DNA of 64,000 bases from assembly GCA_010093705.1 (NCBI GenBank), contig MU006094.1, forward strand, positions 409,550-473,549, read 5' to 3'. Made by a program: the position numbers and the translations under genes. Below, piece by piece: positions 11,343 to 22,187 of this stretch (position 1 is the stretch's first letter; every line of letters begins with the position of its first letter). The stretch is from Patellaria atrata CBS 101060. Taxonomy: Eukaryota > Ascomycota > Dothideomycetes > Patellariales > Patellariaceae. The notes beneath the pieces are model-generated. The model was given only the letters and a program-made list of their open reading frames with translations, ran no database searches and was not told where the DNA came from.

Positions 11343-12831
11343 TTATTCCTGAATATACTTTTTCAACCCTCTTAGTCTTTCCTGCGCCGTTTCTAGGACA
11401 TCATCATTCTTGCAGACCGCAAATCTGAGATAACTCTCAGCAATATACGCATTCGCATCGCTAACGAACTCGGTGGGTGGTATCGCTGCAACGCCTAATT
11501 CCATGATCAAGAACCATGAGAGCTTGAAATCCCGCGGTCGATCCGCCACGTGTGGTGGGAAAGTATAGTCCTCTGGGAGTTTGATTTTAGACATGTTTAC
11601 CAAGACGAAGTAACCGCCTTGAGGATCAGAATACTTTCAGCTTGTCAGTTAAGGATTTTAACTTAAATATAGATATAAGGCTTACGGGAAGTCCTAGCTC
11701 TCCCCAAATGGTATTGAATTTGTCCATCTTAGCCTTCATTTCTCTCTTCGACTCTTCCCAGAAATTATACTGATCTGCTTGCTCAAATGCGATCGCGGTC
11801 GCTTCTTGTAGCGGACTGACGCTGCTATAACATATACGTGTGTGCGCCGCGCTGACATACTTGATTAGGTGCTCGGGGCCAATAAGCCATCCTACACGCC
11901 AACCTGTGGCATAAAAGTTCTTACCGGCGGATCCCACAGTCAAGGTGATGCTTGCTACTTCAGGGGATAGAGTAGCAATACGAGTGAATGGAACATAGTA
12001 CAACGTGTCATAGACTTCATCGGAGAGGATAAGAATTTTCTTTTCCACGCAAATGTCTGCGATTGCTTGAAGCTCATCCTTGGTAAAGACCTTACCAATA
12101 GGGTTATGGGGAGTGTTCAAAACAATCATACGGGTGTTTGGTGTGATCGCTGCCCGAAAATGTTCTAGTTCTAGAGTCCAGTCCGCTGCTTGTGAGTTTT
12201 GAGTATCGCCATTCTTGGGAGCTTGGAGAGGGACGTATACGACCTTTCCGCCAGCCATTTCAATATTGCTGATATACCTAACATATTGTCAGAATTTCCC
12301 GAGTGAAAATGCTATTGGTACATACTGATCAAAAAAGGGCTCGAAAACAATGACTTCGTCGCCCGGTTCTATGAAACCCATAAATGCGCTCAGCATACCT
12401 GTACGATACCACTGTCAGCTTAGGACTTCTTTCCTGGATGAATATTATCTACCTTCATTTGCCCCTGTCGTGATTGTGACCTCCTTATTTGGATCCAGCG
12501 TCTTGCCATAGAACTTAGAGTACGCATCGGCGATGGCCTTTTTCAGCCTCGGTCTTCCCTTCGTAGGAGCATATTGATTGCAGTCCACTCTATCAAATAC
12601 GCTCTTTGCGGCGTCTATAACGAACTGGGGAGGGTTATAGCCAAAGAAGCCCTGACCCATGTTAACAATGGGCTGGACGGGAGATGCGGCAGCCGCCTCA
12701 TTCACAATGGACCTATTGATCTATTAGCTGGTTATATCAACCTCAAAAGTAGCAATTTCATACCAAACATCTTGCTTCTGGTTAGCAACCCGCTGTGCTG
12801 GTCTGAATTGGGTAGTGTTGACAGAAGCCAT
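11343..12831 (-). CDS. BNA3: Kynurenine aminotransferase-like class I/II PLP aminotransferase
   Basis: PLP-dependent fold-type I aminotransferase of the KAT/Bna3 group (kynurenine to kynurenic acid; related enzymes act on glutamine and cysteine conjugates). Exons on the minus strand: 12831-12764, 12712-12453, 12398-12326, 12277-11686 and 11633-11343, all GT-AG and in phase, giving 427 aa from MASVNTTQFRP. Hallmarks: GQGFFGYNPPQFV, TTGANEGMLSAFMGF, EPGDEVIVFEPFFDQY, the NTPHNPIGKVF Asn motif, DEVYDTLYY for PLP phenol contact, the SAGKNFYATGWRVGW Schiff-base lysine region, and a C-terminal RFAVCKNDDVLE with the carboxylate-binding Arg. An in-frame ATG at 12954 would add 41 aa that look like a mitochondrial presequence (see findings). 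Divergently paired with MGS1. Confidence 0.92.
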
Positions 12832-13305
12832 GGTGCGGATATTTGGAGGGGTGACGTCTGAAGATAACGAAAACCGAAAGCAAGACGGCATCCGCAAGGA
12901 ACAGAGGTTCGAATTAACCTGTTTTGGAAGTCCAATCAATGAATAGGCGCGCATATCCGCTGCGGTGAGAAAATCTCAAGTTGCTATAGCTTCGACGACG
13001 AATAATGACTTTCATCATTGTCGGTAGTTGATTACGTGCTTGCTGTGACTCCCGGAATCGGGACGACCAGGAAAAGTTTCGGTCAAGATCCGCGTCCCGA
13101 CCGAGCTCGAGCACCTGTGGCACTACCACCTATATTTTCTGCACTATAGGAACTGGATAACTAAATAAGAGCTCTATCGCTAAGGTAATCGCTAAAAGCC
13201 TTTTATTTCGAAGTAGCTCACAAGCGGGATTTTGGGCTTGTCCACTGCAGCTAATAGCTCGACCGTTTCAGTCGCGTCTTCCTTCACGCTCCTATAATTG
13301 GCCTC
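12832..13305. promoter_or_regulatory. Divergent promoter/leader between BNA3 and MGS1
   Basis: 474 bp between the inner BNA3 ATG and the MGS1 ATG. It must carry both promoters, and also the optional 41-codon BNA3 extension (12954-12832). No clear TATA box seen. Confidence 0.45.
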
Positions 13306-14979
13306 ATGCGATCCGATGCAATGGTTGAATGTCCCATTTGCGGAAAACCTGTCAGAGAAAGAGATATAAATTTGCACATCGACTCAGGCTGTCAAGATCT
13401 GATTCTGGATCAAGAGGAACCTCAGAGACCTCCTGTCAATGTCCCCAGTTTCTTTCAGACCCCAGCTGCGCGTCGCGTATCTAACTTCGCTTCATCCAAA
13501 AATGGTACTCCGGGTGCTTCCACCCCTGTGATACTTAATCCAACAAGGGAAATATCCTCAAGTAAAAAGCAAGATTCAAGATCAGGTTTCGCGGAATTCA
13601 CTTCTCAGGAAGTTCTTGGGAAGAAGCGTTCATTCGATGATGCGGAGCAGAGTAATGGTTCTAATAATGGTGCTGCTGGCGACGTCACGTTGAAGAAAGC
13701 AAAAGTTAACCCCTTTCAAAAAGTAGCACCTCTCGCAGAGCGCATGAGACCAACTAGTCTTGATGATGTCTGTGGACAAGAGCTTGTGGGTCCTAATGGT
13801 GTAATACGCGGTCTCATCGAGCAAGACCGTGTACCCTCCATGATCCTCTGGGGAGGCCCAGGAACCGGCAAAACCACCATCGCGCGTATAATCGCCCATT
13901 CCGTCGGCTCCCGATTCATCGAAATCAACAGCACGAGCAGCGGCGTGGGGGAATGCAAGAAGCTCTTCGCGGAAGCCCGCAGCGAACTGAGCCTAACAGG
14001 CCGCAAAACGATAATATTCTGCGACGAGATCCACCGGTTCAGCAAATCGCAACAAGATGTCTTCCTCGGGCCCGTCGAAGCGGGTCAAATCACGCTCATC
14101 GGCGCGACGACGGAAAACCCGTCCTTCAAAGTCGTCAACGCGCTCCTATCCCGCTGCCGGACCTTCACCCTCTCCAAACTCAGCACTGCCGACCTCGTCA
14201 CCATCCTCCAACGTGCCCTCGCCGTCGAAGCCCCCTCCACCAACCACCCCCTCCTCGACACCGACTTCTTAACCTACCTGTCCGCCTTCGCCGACGGCGA
14301 CGCCCGCACGGCACTCAACCTCCTCGAACTAGCCCTGGATCTCTCAACGCGTCCCGACGCCTCCCCCTCCTCTCTCAAGAAATCCCTAACCCAGACCCTC
14401 GTGTACGACCGCGCCGGCGACCAACACTACGACACCATCTCCGCGCTGCACAAATCCATCCGCGGCTCCGACCCCGACGCCGCACTCTACTACCTCGCGC
14501 GCATGCTGCAGTCCGGCGAGGATCCCCTGTACATCGCCCGCCGTCTCGTCGTCGTCGCTTCTGAAGACGTCGGCCTCGCTGATAATACAATGCTCCCACT
14601 CGCCACAGCTGCCTACACCGCCACCGAGAAACTAGGCATGCCCGAAGCGCGGATCCCGCTCGCGCACGCCACCGTCGCGCTGGCTCTAGCGTCGAAGAGC
14701 ACGCGCGCGTATCGAGGGCTCAGTGCGGCGATGGCGGCGTTGGTGGAGCCTGGCGTGGCGGGACTGCCGGTGCCGGTGCATTTGAGAAATGCACCGACGA
14801 GGCTGATGAAGGAGATGGGGTATGGGAAGGAATATAAGTATAATCCTGATTTTGTGGATGGACGTGTGATGCAGGAGTATTTGCCGGATAAGTTGAGGGG
14901 GAGAAGGTTTCTGGAAGATAGGGATTTGGGGACGAAGGTAGATGAGGAGTTGGAAGAGGAAGATGGGGGGTGGGGTTAG
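13306..14979 (+). CDS. MGS1: Mgs1/WRNIP1 AAA+ ATPase (DNA replication and damage tolerance)
   Basis: RarA/Mgs1/WRNIP1 clamp-loader-like ATPase that keeps genome stability at stalled forks and binds ubiquitylated PCNA. Single exon, 557 aa. Residues 8-29 form a Rad18-type UBZ finger (ECPICGKPVRERDINLHIDSGC). Then come a low-complexity linker, a PFQKVAPLAERMRP box, Walker A GGPGTGKTT, Walker B IIFCDEIHRF, sensor 1 IGATTENPSF, SRCRTF with the arginine finger, and sensor 2 GDARTALNLLELA. The C-terminal tetramerisation part is complete (RAGDQHYDTISALHKSIRGS ... EDPLYIARRLVV ... AARIPLAHA-like). It ends in an acidic tail. Codon third positions turn strongly C-rich after about 13850. The start is the first ATG; a second at codon 6 is possible. 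Confidence 0.95.
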   Translation: MRSDAMVECPICGKPVRERDINLHIDSGCQDLILDQEEPQRPPVNVPSFFQTPAARRVSNFASSKNGTPGASTPVILNPTREISSSKKQDSRSGFAEFTSQEVLGKKRSFDDAEQSNGSNNGAAGDVTLKKAKVNPFQKVAPLAERMRPTSLDDVCGQELVGPNGVIRGLIEQDRVPSMILWGGPGTGKTTIARIIAHSVGSRFIEINSTSSGVGECKKLFAEARSELSLTGRKTIIFCDEIHRFSKSQQDVFLGPVEAGQITLIGATTENPSFKVVNALLSRCRTFTLSKLSTADLVTILQRALAVEAPSTNHPLLDTDFLTYLSAFADGDARTALNLLELALDLSTRPDASPSSLKKSLTQTLVYDRAGDQHYDTISALHKSIRGSDPDAALYYLARMLQSGEDPLYIARRLVVVASEDVGLADNTMLPLATAAYTATEKLGMPEARIPLAHATVALALASKSTRAYRGLSAAMAALVEPGVAGLPVPVHLRNAPTRLMKEMGYGKEYKYNPDFVDGRVMQEYLPDKLRGRRFLEDRDLGTKVDEELEEEDGGWG

Positions 14980-15364
14980 TGTGACCCGTGATCGGGTGTG
15001 TATTGGACTTGCTTCTGAAAATTTGAGTGAGCGTACTGTTAAGAGCGTATGGATGAGGTACTTTGAGTTTGATGTTGAATTAGGATTTAGGCAGGCCTTA
15101 ATGGGCCCAGGGTAGGTACGGCTCGATACTATTCCGAGCTCGGTCGAATTTCGTACGGGTCCGACAAGACTTCAGGAGTCACTATTAGTTACGTACACAA
15201 ATTCCTGTACCAGATTGGAAAGATACTGCAAGAGTCTCGCGGCTCCTTCTGCGACTCACTGTACCCGTACTGTACAGCGAAGCATAAAGACGGATCATAT
15301 CATAAATAATATCCATAGCAACGGTATATACCATCGTAAACATTAGGGTATCATAAAAGACCGA
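14980..15364. other. Convergent 3' intergenic with GTAC motifs
   Basis: Lies between the converging ends of MGS1 and the homeobox gene. It holds GTAC-rich motifs at 15115-15120 and 15260-15277 (gtacccgtactgtacagc) like those at 5004-5137. No gene seen. Confidence 0.5.
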
Positions 15365-17940
15365 TCAACTCTCTACTCCTTTTGTCCCCTGTCCCGTCTC
15401 TTTTACACTCTTCTTCCTCACCATCTTCATACCAAACCTCTTCATCTTCTCCCGATTAACAATACTTCTTAGGGCATGACTCGTGAGCGCTTGGTTGACC
15501 GGTACCGTGATCGCCTTTGCAGACGACAGCGCTTCTCCCACGGTACCGTAATCGGGTAGATGCGGTTGCTGGTCGCTTTCGAGCGCCGCAACAACTGTGG
15601 TATCATCAACCCTCAATATTTCGAATATCGGCTTCCGCGTGACGTGGAACGGGGTGATTCGCTCCACTGCACTCCGCCCCGGATCGTATGCGAATTTGTG
15701 CTCTGTCTCTAAGTGTCGTAGGAAGTCGCTCTTGGAGCTGTATATCTTACCCTCACAGGCGCCTGACTGATGCTTTTTGTGCAAATGGTGTTCAAGGATG
15801 GCTTTGTCACCTGTTTGGAAGGTCGGTTTGCAAATCCCGCAATATGAGCAATGAGGTCGATCGCCAAATTTGCAGTCCATGGGCTCGTAAAATGCATATT
15901 CGGGGCTTGAAAGATAGGTACACGACCAACTTTGACAGTCCAGGTGGTCAGCACGATTGGGGAAGGTTTCACGACAATAACGGCAGCGATACACTTCGAT
16001 AATACTATTCTACTATTAGTATCTTACACAATCACAAGGGGGTATATACTTACCCAGAGCCCTCAAAAACGCTAGGCTTCTCTTCATCAATCGTAGACGG
16101 TAGCGCAGGGAGACGTTCCTGTGGAGGATGCCAGTTGTCAGTGACTACGGCTCGTTCTTCGGCGTGGGGCGGCCAAATCCAATCAACAGCGGTTCCGTCT
16201 TTAAAGTGTGTGGCAACATGAGATGTTCTCTGGTGCCAGGTATCAAAGTCTTTAAGACAGAAACCGCAGAAGAGTCTCGGGTCCCCGAGCACTAGTTTTG
16301 GAGCAGGGACAGTCCATCCAGACTGCATCGTGATGTCCTTCAGCGCAGCATCAGTTACACCATCGTGAGCTTGATGAAGATGCTGGATCAAATGGTCCCT
16401 TCTAGCAAACGTCCGTTGTGAGTCCTTTCGGTCAAGACAACAGTCATAATGCCTATGGTCCATCATGTGGAAAATATCGGGGTTTGCATCTCCGCAATAA
16501 ATGCATGGTTGTCTAGAAGTATACTCATATCGATCAGATTGGCATTTCCAAACAATCTGAACGGCATGTATGGTTTCCTCGTGACGCTTCCATTCGTATC
16601 TATTCTTTTGCGGCTTTCCACAAAATACGCACCAGTACTTTACGGTTGGAGTCTTTGGGATGGCCATAGGTGGGGGCTCTCCTGCAGCACGGACTGCTTC
16701 GAGCTCTGTGAGGATGCGATCGGTCCTTAAACTACTCCAACTTGTACTTCTCCCGCTACTGAGCTGAGCAGATGATTTCCTCTTTCCCCGCCTAGACTCT
16801 TGCTGAAATGACGTCCAACTTGTTGAAGCTGATAGATGGCTCCATGCTGTATTACTGGTACGGTGCGAAAATCGAGTAGATCGACTAGCTGTAGAGCTTT
16901 TAGTCATACGGCTAGCACGACTTCTTCCGCTGTCTTTGCTCTTCCAACTTGTCACCGATGGAGCAACAGATATCTCGCTTTTGTCATCGGCGGATACGTC
17001 GTTGGTATTAAAAGCGTCTTCAGGTGATAGATCATAATTACTCGAGTCTTGCATTACAGAATCAATAGGATCACCATGGATGCCCACTTCTGCCTCAGTA
17101 CAATAGCCATCAAATAACCCTTGTACATCGGGGAGATAATTTGAGTTCTGAACAGCATTCATAGTGATAGCTCCATCATCCTCAGGTTCATCCAGATACC
17201 TCTCAAGAGAAGTAGTGGACCCTGCGGATTCTGCTGACGAAATTGAAACAGCATCAAGATTAGCTCTCGTCAGTTGTGTTTTATATTGTTTGTTATCCCT
17301 TGAGCAAGCTTTCTGCGTGTTGTTGCGAGATACTATGAGCGAATATGTTAGGCAATACAGCATGCTAGCCACTCTCCTAACGACACTCACATTCAGGATC
17401 CCGAGCTCGAGTATTGTTGAACCAAGTGCGCACCTTCTTCAACTCAAGGCCGATGGTAGAGGCGATATGTTTGAGCTCCCGAGAATTCGGGTAATTGTTC
17501 AATTGGTATTGTAGATTGAGAAACTGCTTCATTTCCGGTGTGATATTTGTCCGGCATGTTCTTTTCTTTCCATGGGGCAGCGGGTTGGGAGCTTGAGTAA
17601 CAACATCTTGGTGAGATACAGTTGTGCCATCTTCATCCATACATATTGATGTAGGATTTAAAAGGAACCTGTCTGAAGCTGGAAGTGCATTGTCACTATC
17701 ATAGCATTCCTCTGGCACGAAGGGTTGGAAAGAATCGTTGCAGAGATTATCGGAATTGGGGCCATTTTGTCTATGACATTTTCCCTCATATTCATTCAAG
17801 CAGCTTTGACCAAGGGAGAGGGGTTCATGCCATATTGCTGCCTGGGTGTTGGGGTTGTCATAAAAGCCCGGAAGTTGTTCGAGTTCTTCAATAGGAGGAT
17901 AATCCGGAATAAGAAAATCCAAATCAAAGGAAGAGTCCAT
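15365..17940 (-). CDS. Homeobox and C2H2 zinc-finger transcription factor
   Basis: Predicted nuclear DNA-binding protein of 822 aa from exons 17940-17391, 17332-16054 and 16004-15365 (phases 1 and 2 close exactly). Residues about 125-181 form a homeodomain with recognition helix VRTWFNNTRAR. A Ser-rich acidic middle follows. After residue 400 come several C2H2-like fingers: YWCVFCGKPQKNRYEWKRHEETIH, PCIYCGDANPDIFHMMDHRH, FARRDHLIQHLHQAH, FCGFCLKDFDTWHQRTSHVATH, YRCRYCRETFPNRADHL and CSYCGICKPTFQTGDKAILEHHLHKKH. The combination is a known fungal architecture, often annotated only as 'homeobox and C2H2 transcription factor'. Target genes unknown. Its 738-bp upstream region has no other gene. 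Confidence 0.88.
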
Positions 17941-18678
17941 TGTTGTGATAGCACCACATCTTTGAACAGATTTTGATTAGAAAGCCGAACTACATTGGGG
18001 GCATTAGGTCTTTTAATAAAGTGACTGAGTTTGCGCATCACCGGCTTGTTGATGATAAAGGCGCAGGGCGCAGATGAGATGGCAGTGTCGCCATCCCTGT
18101 CGCGCAGATCATGGCGAGTAACGGATCCTTTTCGACAATAAAATATCTTCAACGGGTATAAGGCCTAGTACATCTGGACTTAGTATTATAGAGAAATCAG
18201 CAGAGATATTAAAAGGTAATATAGGATGGATTCAGCTCTCGTTAGGAGTTGAGTGAGAGAAAGTAGAAAGGTGAGTGACGCTTGAGGATGCTTTGATGGT
18301 CACTCTCGCCCACCGTAGAACTAGTTCCAACTACCTTACAAAATCTTGCTGCATTCCTTTTCATTGTTGTCTTCCATACTCTTAATTCTATTGGTTCGAA
18401 CAGCTCCACCACCTATGTCAGTTTAGTCCTACAACTTCACACATGAGCGTACTTCTTCTTAACATAGAATTAGTCAGTGAACTAGACTAACCTTTTAAAA
18501 TACCGGATAGTGGTTCTACAAAATGAATAATGGATCCGTACTTCATACCGTTGGTTCTGCACTACCATGTCCGTTGCAACATATTTCTGCTTCCATATCA
18601 TGTGTCTTCTCGCAGTCACCATTTGTATCAAACATTCCCTAGCAATATGTGCCAAAAGGGCCCGCTTCAGCTTTCAAG
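17941..18678. promoter_or_regulatory. Upstream region of the homeobox/C2H2 gene
   Basis: 738 bp between the protease-like stop codon and the homeobox ATG, both minus strand. Only weak open frames. It presumably holds the 3' UTR of one and the promoter of the other; no specific site recognised. Confidence 0.4.
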
Positions 18679-20316
18679 CTATGTCGCAAGCTCATGTTGC
18701 ATTTCAGATCCTGGGAGTTCAAAAACCGGCGGTTGTCCAGTATCCTCCGCTTCCGCCGGCAGTTGATGCCCGTGGATCTCGACAGTCTCTGTCGAATGGC
18801 CGTCAACTTCATGATGTACTGCTCGAATATCGGCTTCAACGGGCTTTTCGGTAGATGCACATAGTTCTGCTCTGTGGCTCTTATTGGACGCTTTCGAATA
18901 CTTTTTCCACCAAAGTAACATAAAATAAATAATCCCAGATCCACATATTATGATAACTAGAATGGCCATTATAATACCAATGATCCTCTCGCTAGAGAGT
19001 TTGCCTGTCTTAGTGGTAGGTTGTTTTGGGCCAGCTGCAGATTCTATGGGAATGATGGCTTGCTCAGCGTTTGTTTCCCAGTCCCGTTGGAAGAGGGAAA
19101 AGTTCCGACGTTCATAGTCAGCGACAAAGTAAGCCTCCTGGAAGAAAACGCGACCTAATCTATATTTGTCTTGATCATCAGTGCACTGAAGAGGAACATA
19201 AGAAGCTGGTATCTCGACCAACGGGCTCTCCGCTATCAGGTCGAAACTTTCAAGGGGTAATGATATATTAATTTCGGCTCCAGTGCCAGAATCAGCTGAC
19301 AACGTGAAGATGAGGGTTTTATCCTGGTCTTCCATCCTTGGGCCATTCGGAAAAAATAGATTGTTCGTCTCGTTCCAAGATAGATCTAGAACATCTAAAA
19401 AGGAATGACAGGCGTTGGAAGGAACCCAGATATGGGGTTGTTGTGTATCTAACGCAGCACGAAATGGATCTTGTATTAAGACTCTTTCCTGACCATAGGG
19501 AGATGATATTGTGATAGACTGGACGGTAACAACAAACTCTTGTTCACCGCCAGGGATGAATGGAAACGAGACAGAGTTTGGGACAGTCTGAGACGAGTCA
19601 TAACCCCCAAGCATCAACGATGCGAAAGCGGACTCGACGCTTTTAGACCGATGGTATGAACCAGCTGTGTATGCGTAGGAAAGGCTTGGAATTTCCATCT
19701 CTTTCTTCAGCAAAGACAGGAAACCTGGATACTTTTGAATCTTTGTTAGCTTAGTCTTGGTCTCATAGATCTATACGTACCGAATTCCCGCGGAGGCCGG
19801 TAGTTTTCGGATTGATCGAGACCTGCCCTAGCATATAACGTCGTGTCTCAAGACCCGCAACTAATGTTTGGTTTAGACTGGGACTATTTTCAATCTGTGA
19901 AGAAAGACTGACAGTATCAAGGCCGTAGATGCCCTTCTTCTAAGTTATCAACTATGTCTTCAGAGATATAGAATTACGTACCCTTGGATCAGCATTATCA
20001 TCGACAGTCGTAAGGCTATAGATCCCTAGTGTCTCCCATGTTTCGCTTAAACTTGTGTCTATCAACCCTCCACGTCGCCTCTCACAGTCTGGTGGATCAG
20101 AACCACAGCCATCGTCAATGACGAACCAGGTGGGCGCATAACCGATATTTATTAAGGCTTGAACTCTCTGTGGAGGTGTGCCAACACTTAGCGTAAAGGT
20201 TGACCACGGACCGTCATTGCCTCCCCTTTACTATCAGTCAGCTGTTACGGTATAGAAATTTGCATTGAATCTGTAACATACCATTGTTGACTTGGACTGA
20301 TGTCTAAGGGAATCAT
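18679..20316 (-). CDS. Membrane-anchored pepsin-like (A1 family) protein lacking the usual DTG
   Basis: Peptidase A1-fold protein with a single membrane span. Exons 20316-20282, 20225-19982, 19939-19777 and 19724-18679 join in phase to 495 aa beginning MIPLDISPSQQWGGNDGPW. The N-lobe reads WSTFTLSVGTPPQRVQALIN; where active pepsins have DTGS it has INIGYAPTW. The C-lobe has IPSLSYAYTAG and LMLGGYD. Near the C-terminus lies a helix IIGIIMAILVIIICGSGIIYF followed by WWKK and a roughly 80-aa cytoplasmic tail. Fungal homologues of this kind are wall- or membrane-associated and probably non-proteolytic sensors; that role is inferred. A signal peptide is expected but I could not place its exon, so the true start lies upstream of 20316. 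Confidence 0.75.
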
Positions 20317-21059
20317 ACTCCAGCCTGCTCGTCATGGAGTTAAAGCAATATATGGCTATGGTATGGGTCAATGTGGTAGGGACAATGAGCACGAAAAGAG
20401 GGGACTGTATAGCATTTATAGTCACCTATCAATCTTGCATTAGGTCGTGAGGATTCGTTATGCGACTCAATTGTAAGGCTACCCTGAAAGCACGAAAAAT
20501 ACACAGCCACGCTATATCATAGTTATCTCCTTGTTAGGTGGAAGAACAGAGGCTATGGACAATTTAAGGACGGCAAATAATTGGCTGAATATAAATCTCC
20601 AACCAAAGTAATAGACTTATGGCGTGGGATCTTTACTGGAAAGTGGTACAAACAAGGAATACTCAGCCAATCAAGAACCGGTCTGCAGTTCTTGATGTTC
20701 AAAGGCGCAGAATGTAAATTGAAATGCAATGCGGGTTCGAACAGGTAAGAGAATAAATATAAATAAATCTTGTTACCTAGAGATTGCAAGTCCCAGAAAA
20801 TCGCTATCCTATAATCCGTAAACCGCAGTATAAAAAAAGGACTTGGCTTGCGGCTTTAGGACATCACGCACCTTCTAAATCCATAATCTTTCCCCAATAG
20901 TTATGATCGCCATTCCGGATAAATCAAGTCTATCTCTCTCTTTCTGTCCCTCCCTTAGTTTGATATAACAGAGATTTCGCTTCTCCAATATCTATTAGCA
21001 CCATAGTGACCACAAGTTGAACTCAAAATGAGGACCGCGACTGACCCTTCGTTGTCCAA
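20317..21059. other. Upstream of the pepsin-like gene; missing 5' exon probably here
   Basis: A hydrophobic minus-strand frame at 20425-20330 (SPLFVLIVPTTLTHTIAIY) has no ATG but could be part of the missing signal-peptide exon. Another frame, 20789-20553, is unrecognised. Confidence 0.35.
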
Positions 21060-21853
21060 AGTCATACTGGAATTCTACATCTTCTCCTATTGTATGCCAC
21101 AAAGGCGCAAGTTGTACTCCCAGTTGCAGCGTCCTCAGTCCCATCTATGATCATGCGTCTAACCTGAAACCATTTTTCTCTAGATTTCACCGGTGATACC
21201 TCACTAAAGAACATCGTGCACAATTTAGAAAGGTGCGAAATATGGGCCAAGTTCCATTGGTGGTCTTGAGGGTATTGGCTTTGACACTGGGAAGTCAGGA
21301 TGCAAGGTTAGTAAATTGACAAAAGAAACCTAACGGAAGATACTAATGGGCAGTTTTCTTCATTTCCTTCACTTACACACGGATAGAGGAATAGAAAGTA
21401 GGTTCCCAAGCCATCCTCTTCACAATCGAAACCACTGGAAAATTAACCCCCATCTCCTCCATCCACACTCCCGCGCTGGCCAACGCATCATCACTCCGTT
21501 GCACAACCACCTTTCCCGCCTCACAAAGCAGCGTTACGTTCTTCTTGAATGCATCGTCGTCATATCAAAACTTCCTGAAACAGTACTGCGATGCACCGAT
21601 TATTGGATGCCTTGCTAACGGAATCTCAATAGATTTGGTGAAAATATCGAGTCATCTAGCATCCGGCCCCTCGGCTGAGGTTTCGTGCAGGAAGACGGTT
21701 TCGACCTAAACAAATTCAAGCGCAATGACTTGTGTCTGGGCATGGGTTGAAGACTGGAGGTTGAGGTATCGAGCGGACGAGACCGAGCTGGTTTCCAGAA
21801 AGGGTGATGTTGGTGAAGACATCTAGGACGGCGTAATTGAGGGACTCAGACAT
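21060..21853 (-). pseudogene. PhzF-family isomerase/epimerase pseudogene
   Basis: Decayed copy of a phenazine-biosynthesis-like (PhzF fold) protein. It starts at an ATG at 21853 (MSESLNYAVLDVFTNITLSG, then NQLGLVR). After a frame change it reads VETVFLHETSAEGPDAR, a stop, LDIFTKSIEIPLARHPIIG. In working proteins this last part is an F-AGHP-T-G motif; here the Gly before His is Arg. After another stop come CEAGKVVV and WMEEMGV. The C-terminal signature survives further on as MIIDGTEDAATGS (21165-21100). At least three stops, two frame changes and a loss of roughly 100 bp against the usual ~300-aa length rule out function. Host gene, not a mobile element. Confidence 0.8.
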
Positions 21854-22187
21854 TATGACGGAAAGGGTATTAGAAATCTGAGAAGGTGAAAGACAATCCT
21901 TTAGCCTGTATCACGTAAGTGAGGTATCTTTCCCCCCCGAGAGACCATTATCCATGGGGGATAAGAGAGGAGTCATTCATCGAATGCGTTGGATGTGTAA
22001 AGGAAGCAGTATTGATGCGTGAGAGCATCTCCGTGTATAGACTAGATTGTAAATTGAATGTCTTTAATAGAATGGATCTCACCAATATGATCAGATAAAT
22101 CTGGATAGTATTGCTCCAAGCGTAAACCTATTCCACTCCACGTGTTGTGCTGGGAGTAAAGTGTCCCTCGTGATCTCTTGAGTAATA
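21854..22187. other. Intergenic between PhzF pseudogene and pogo element
   Basis: 334 bp without coding evidence. Would have been the promoter of the former PhzF gene. Confidence 0.5.

Noticed and set aside
13953-14564. 203-codon plus-strand frame of Arg/Pro-rich sequence
   Set aside because: A frame-shifted shadow within the GC-rich part of MGS1.
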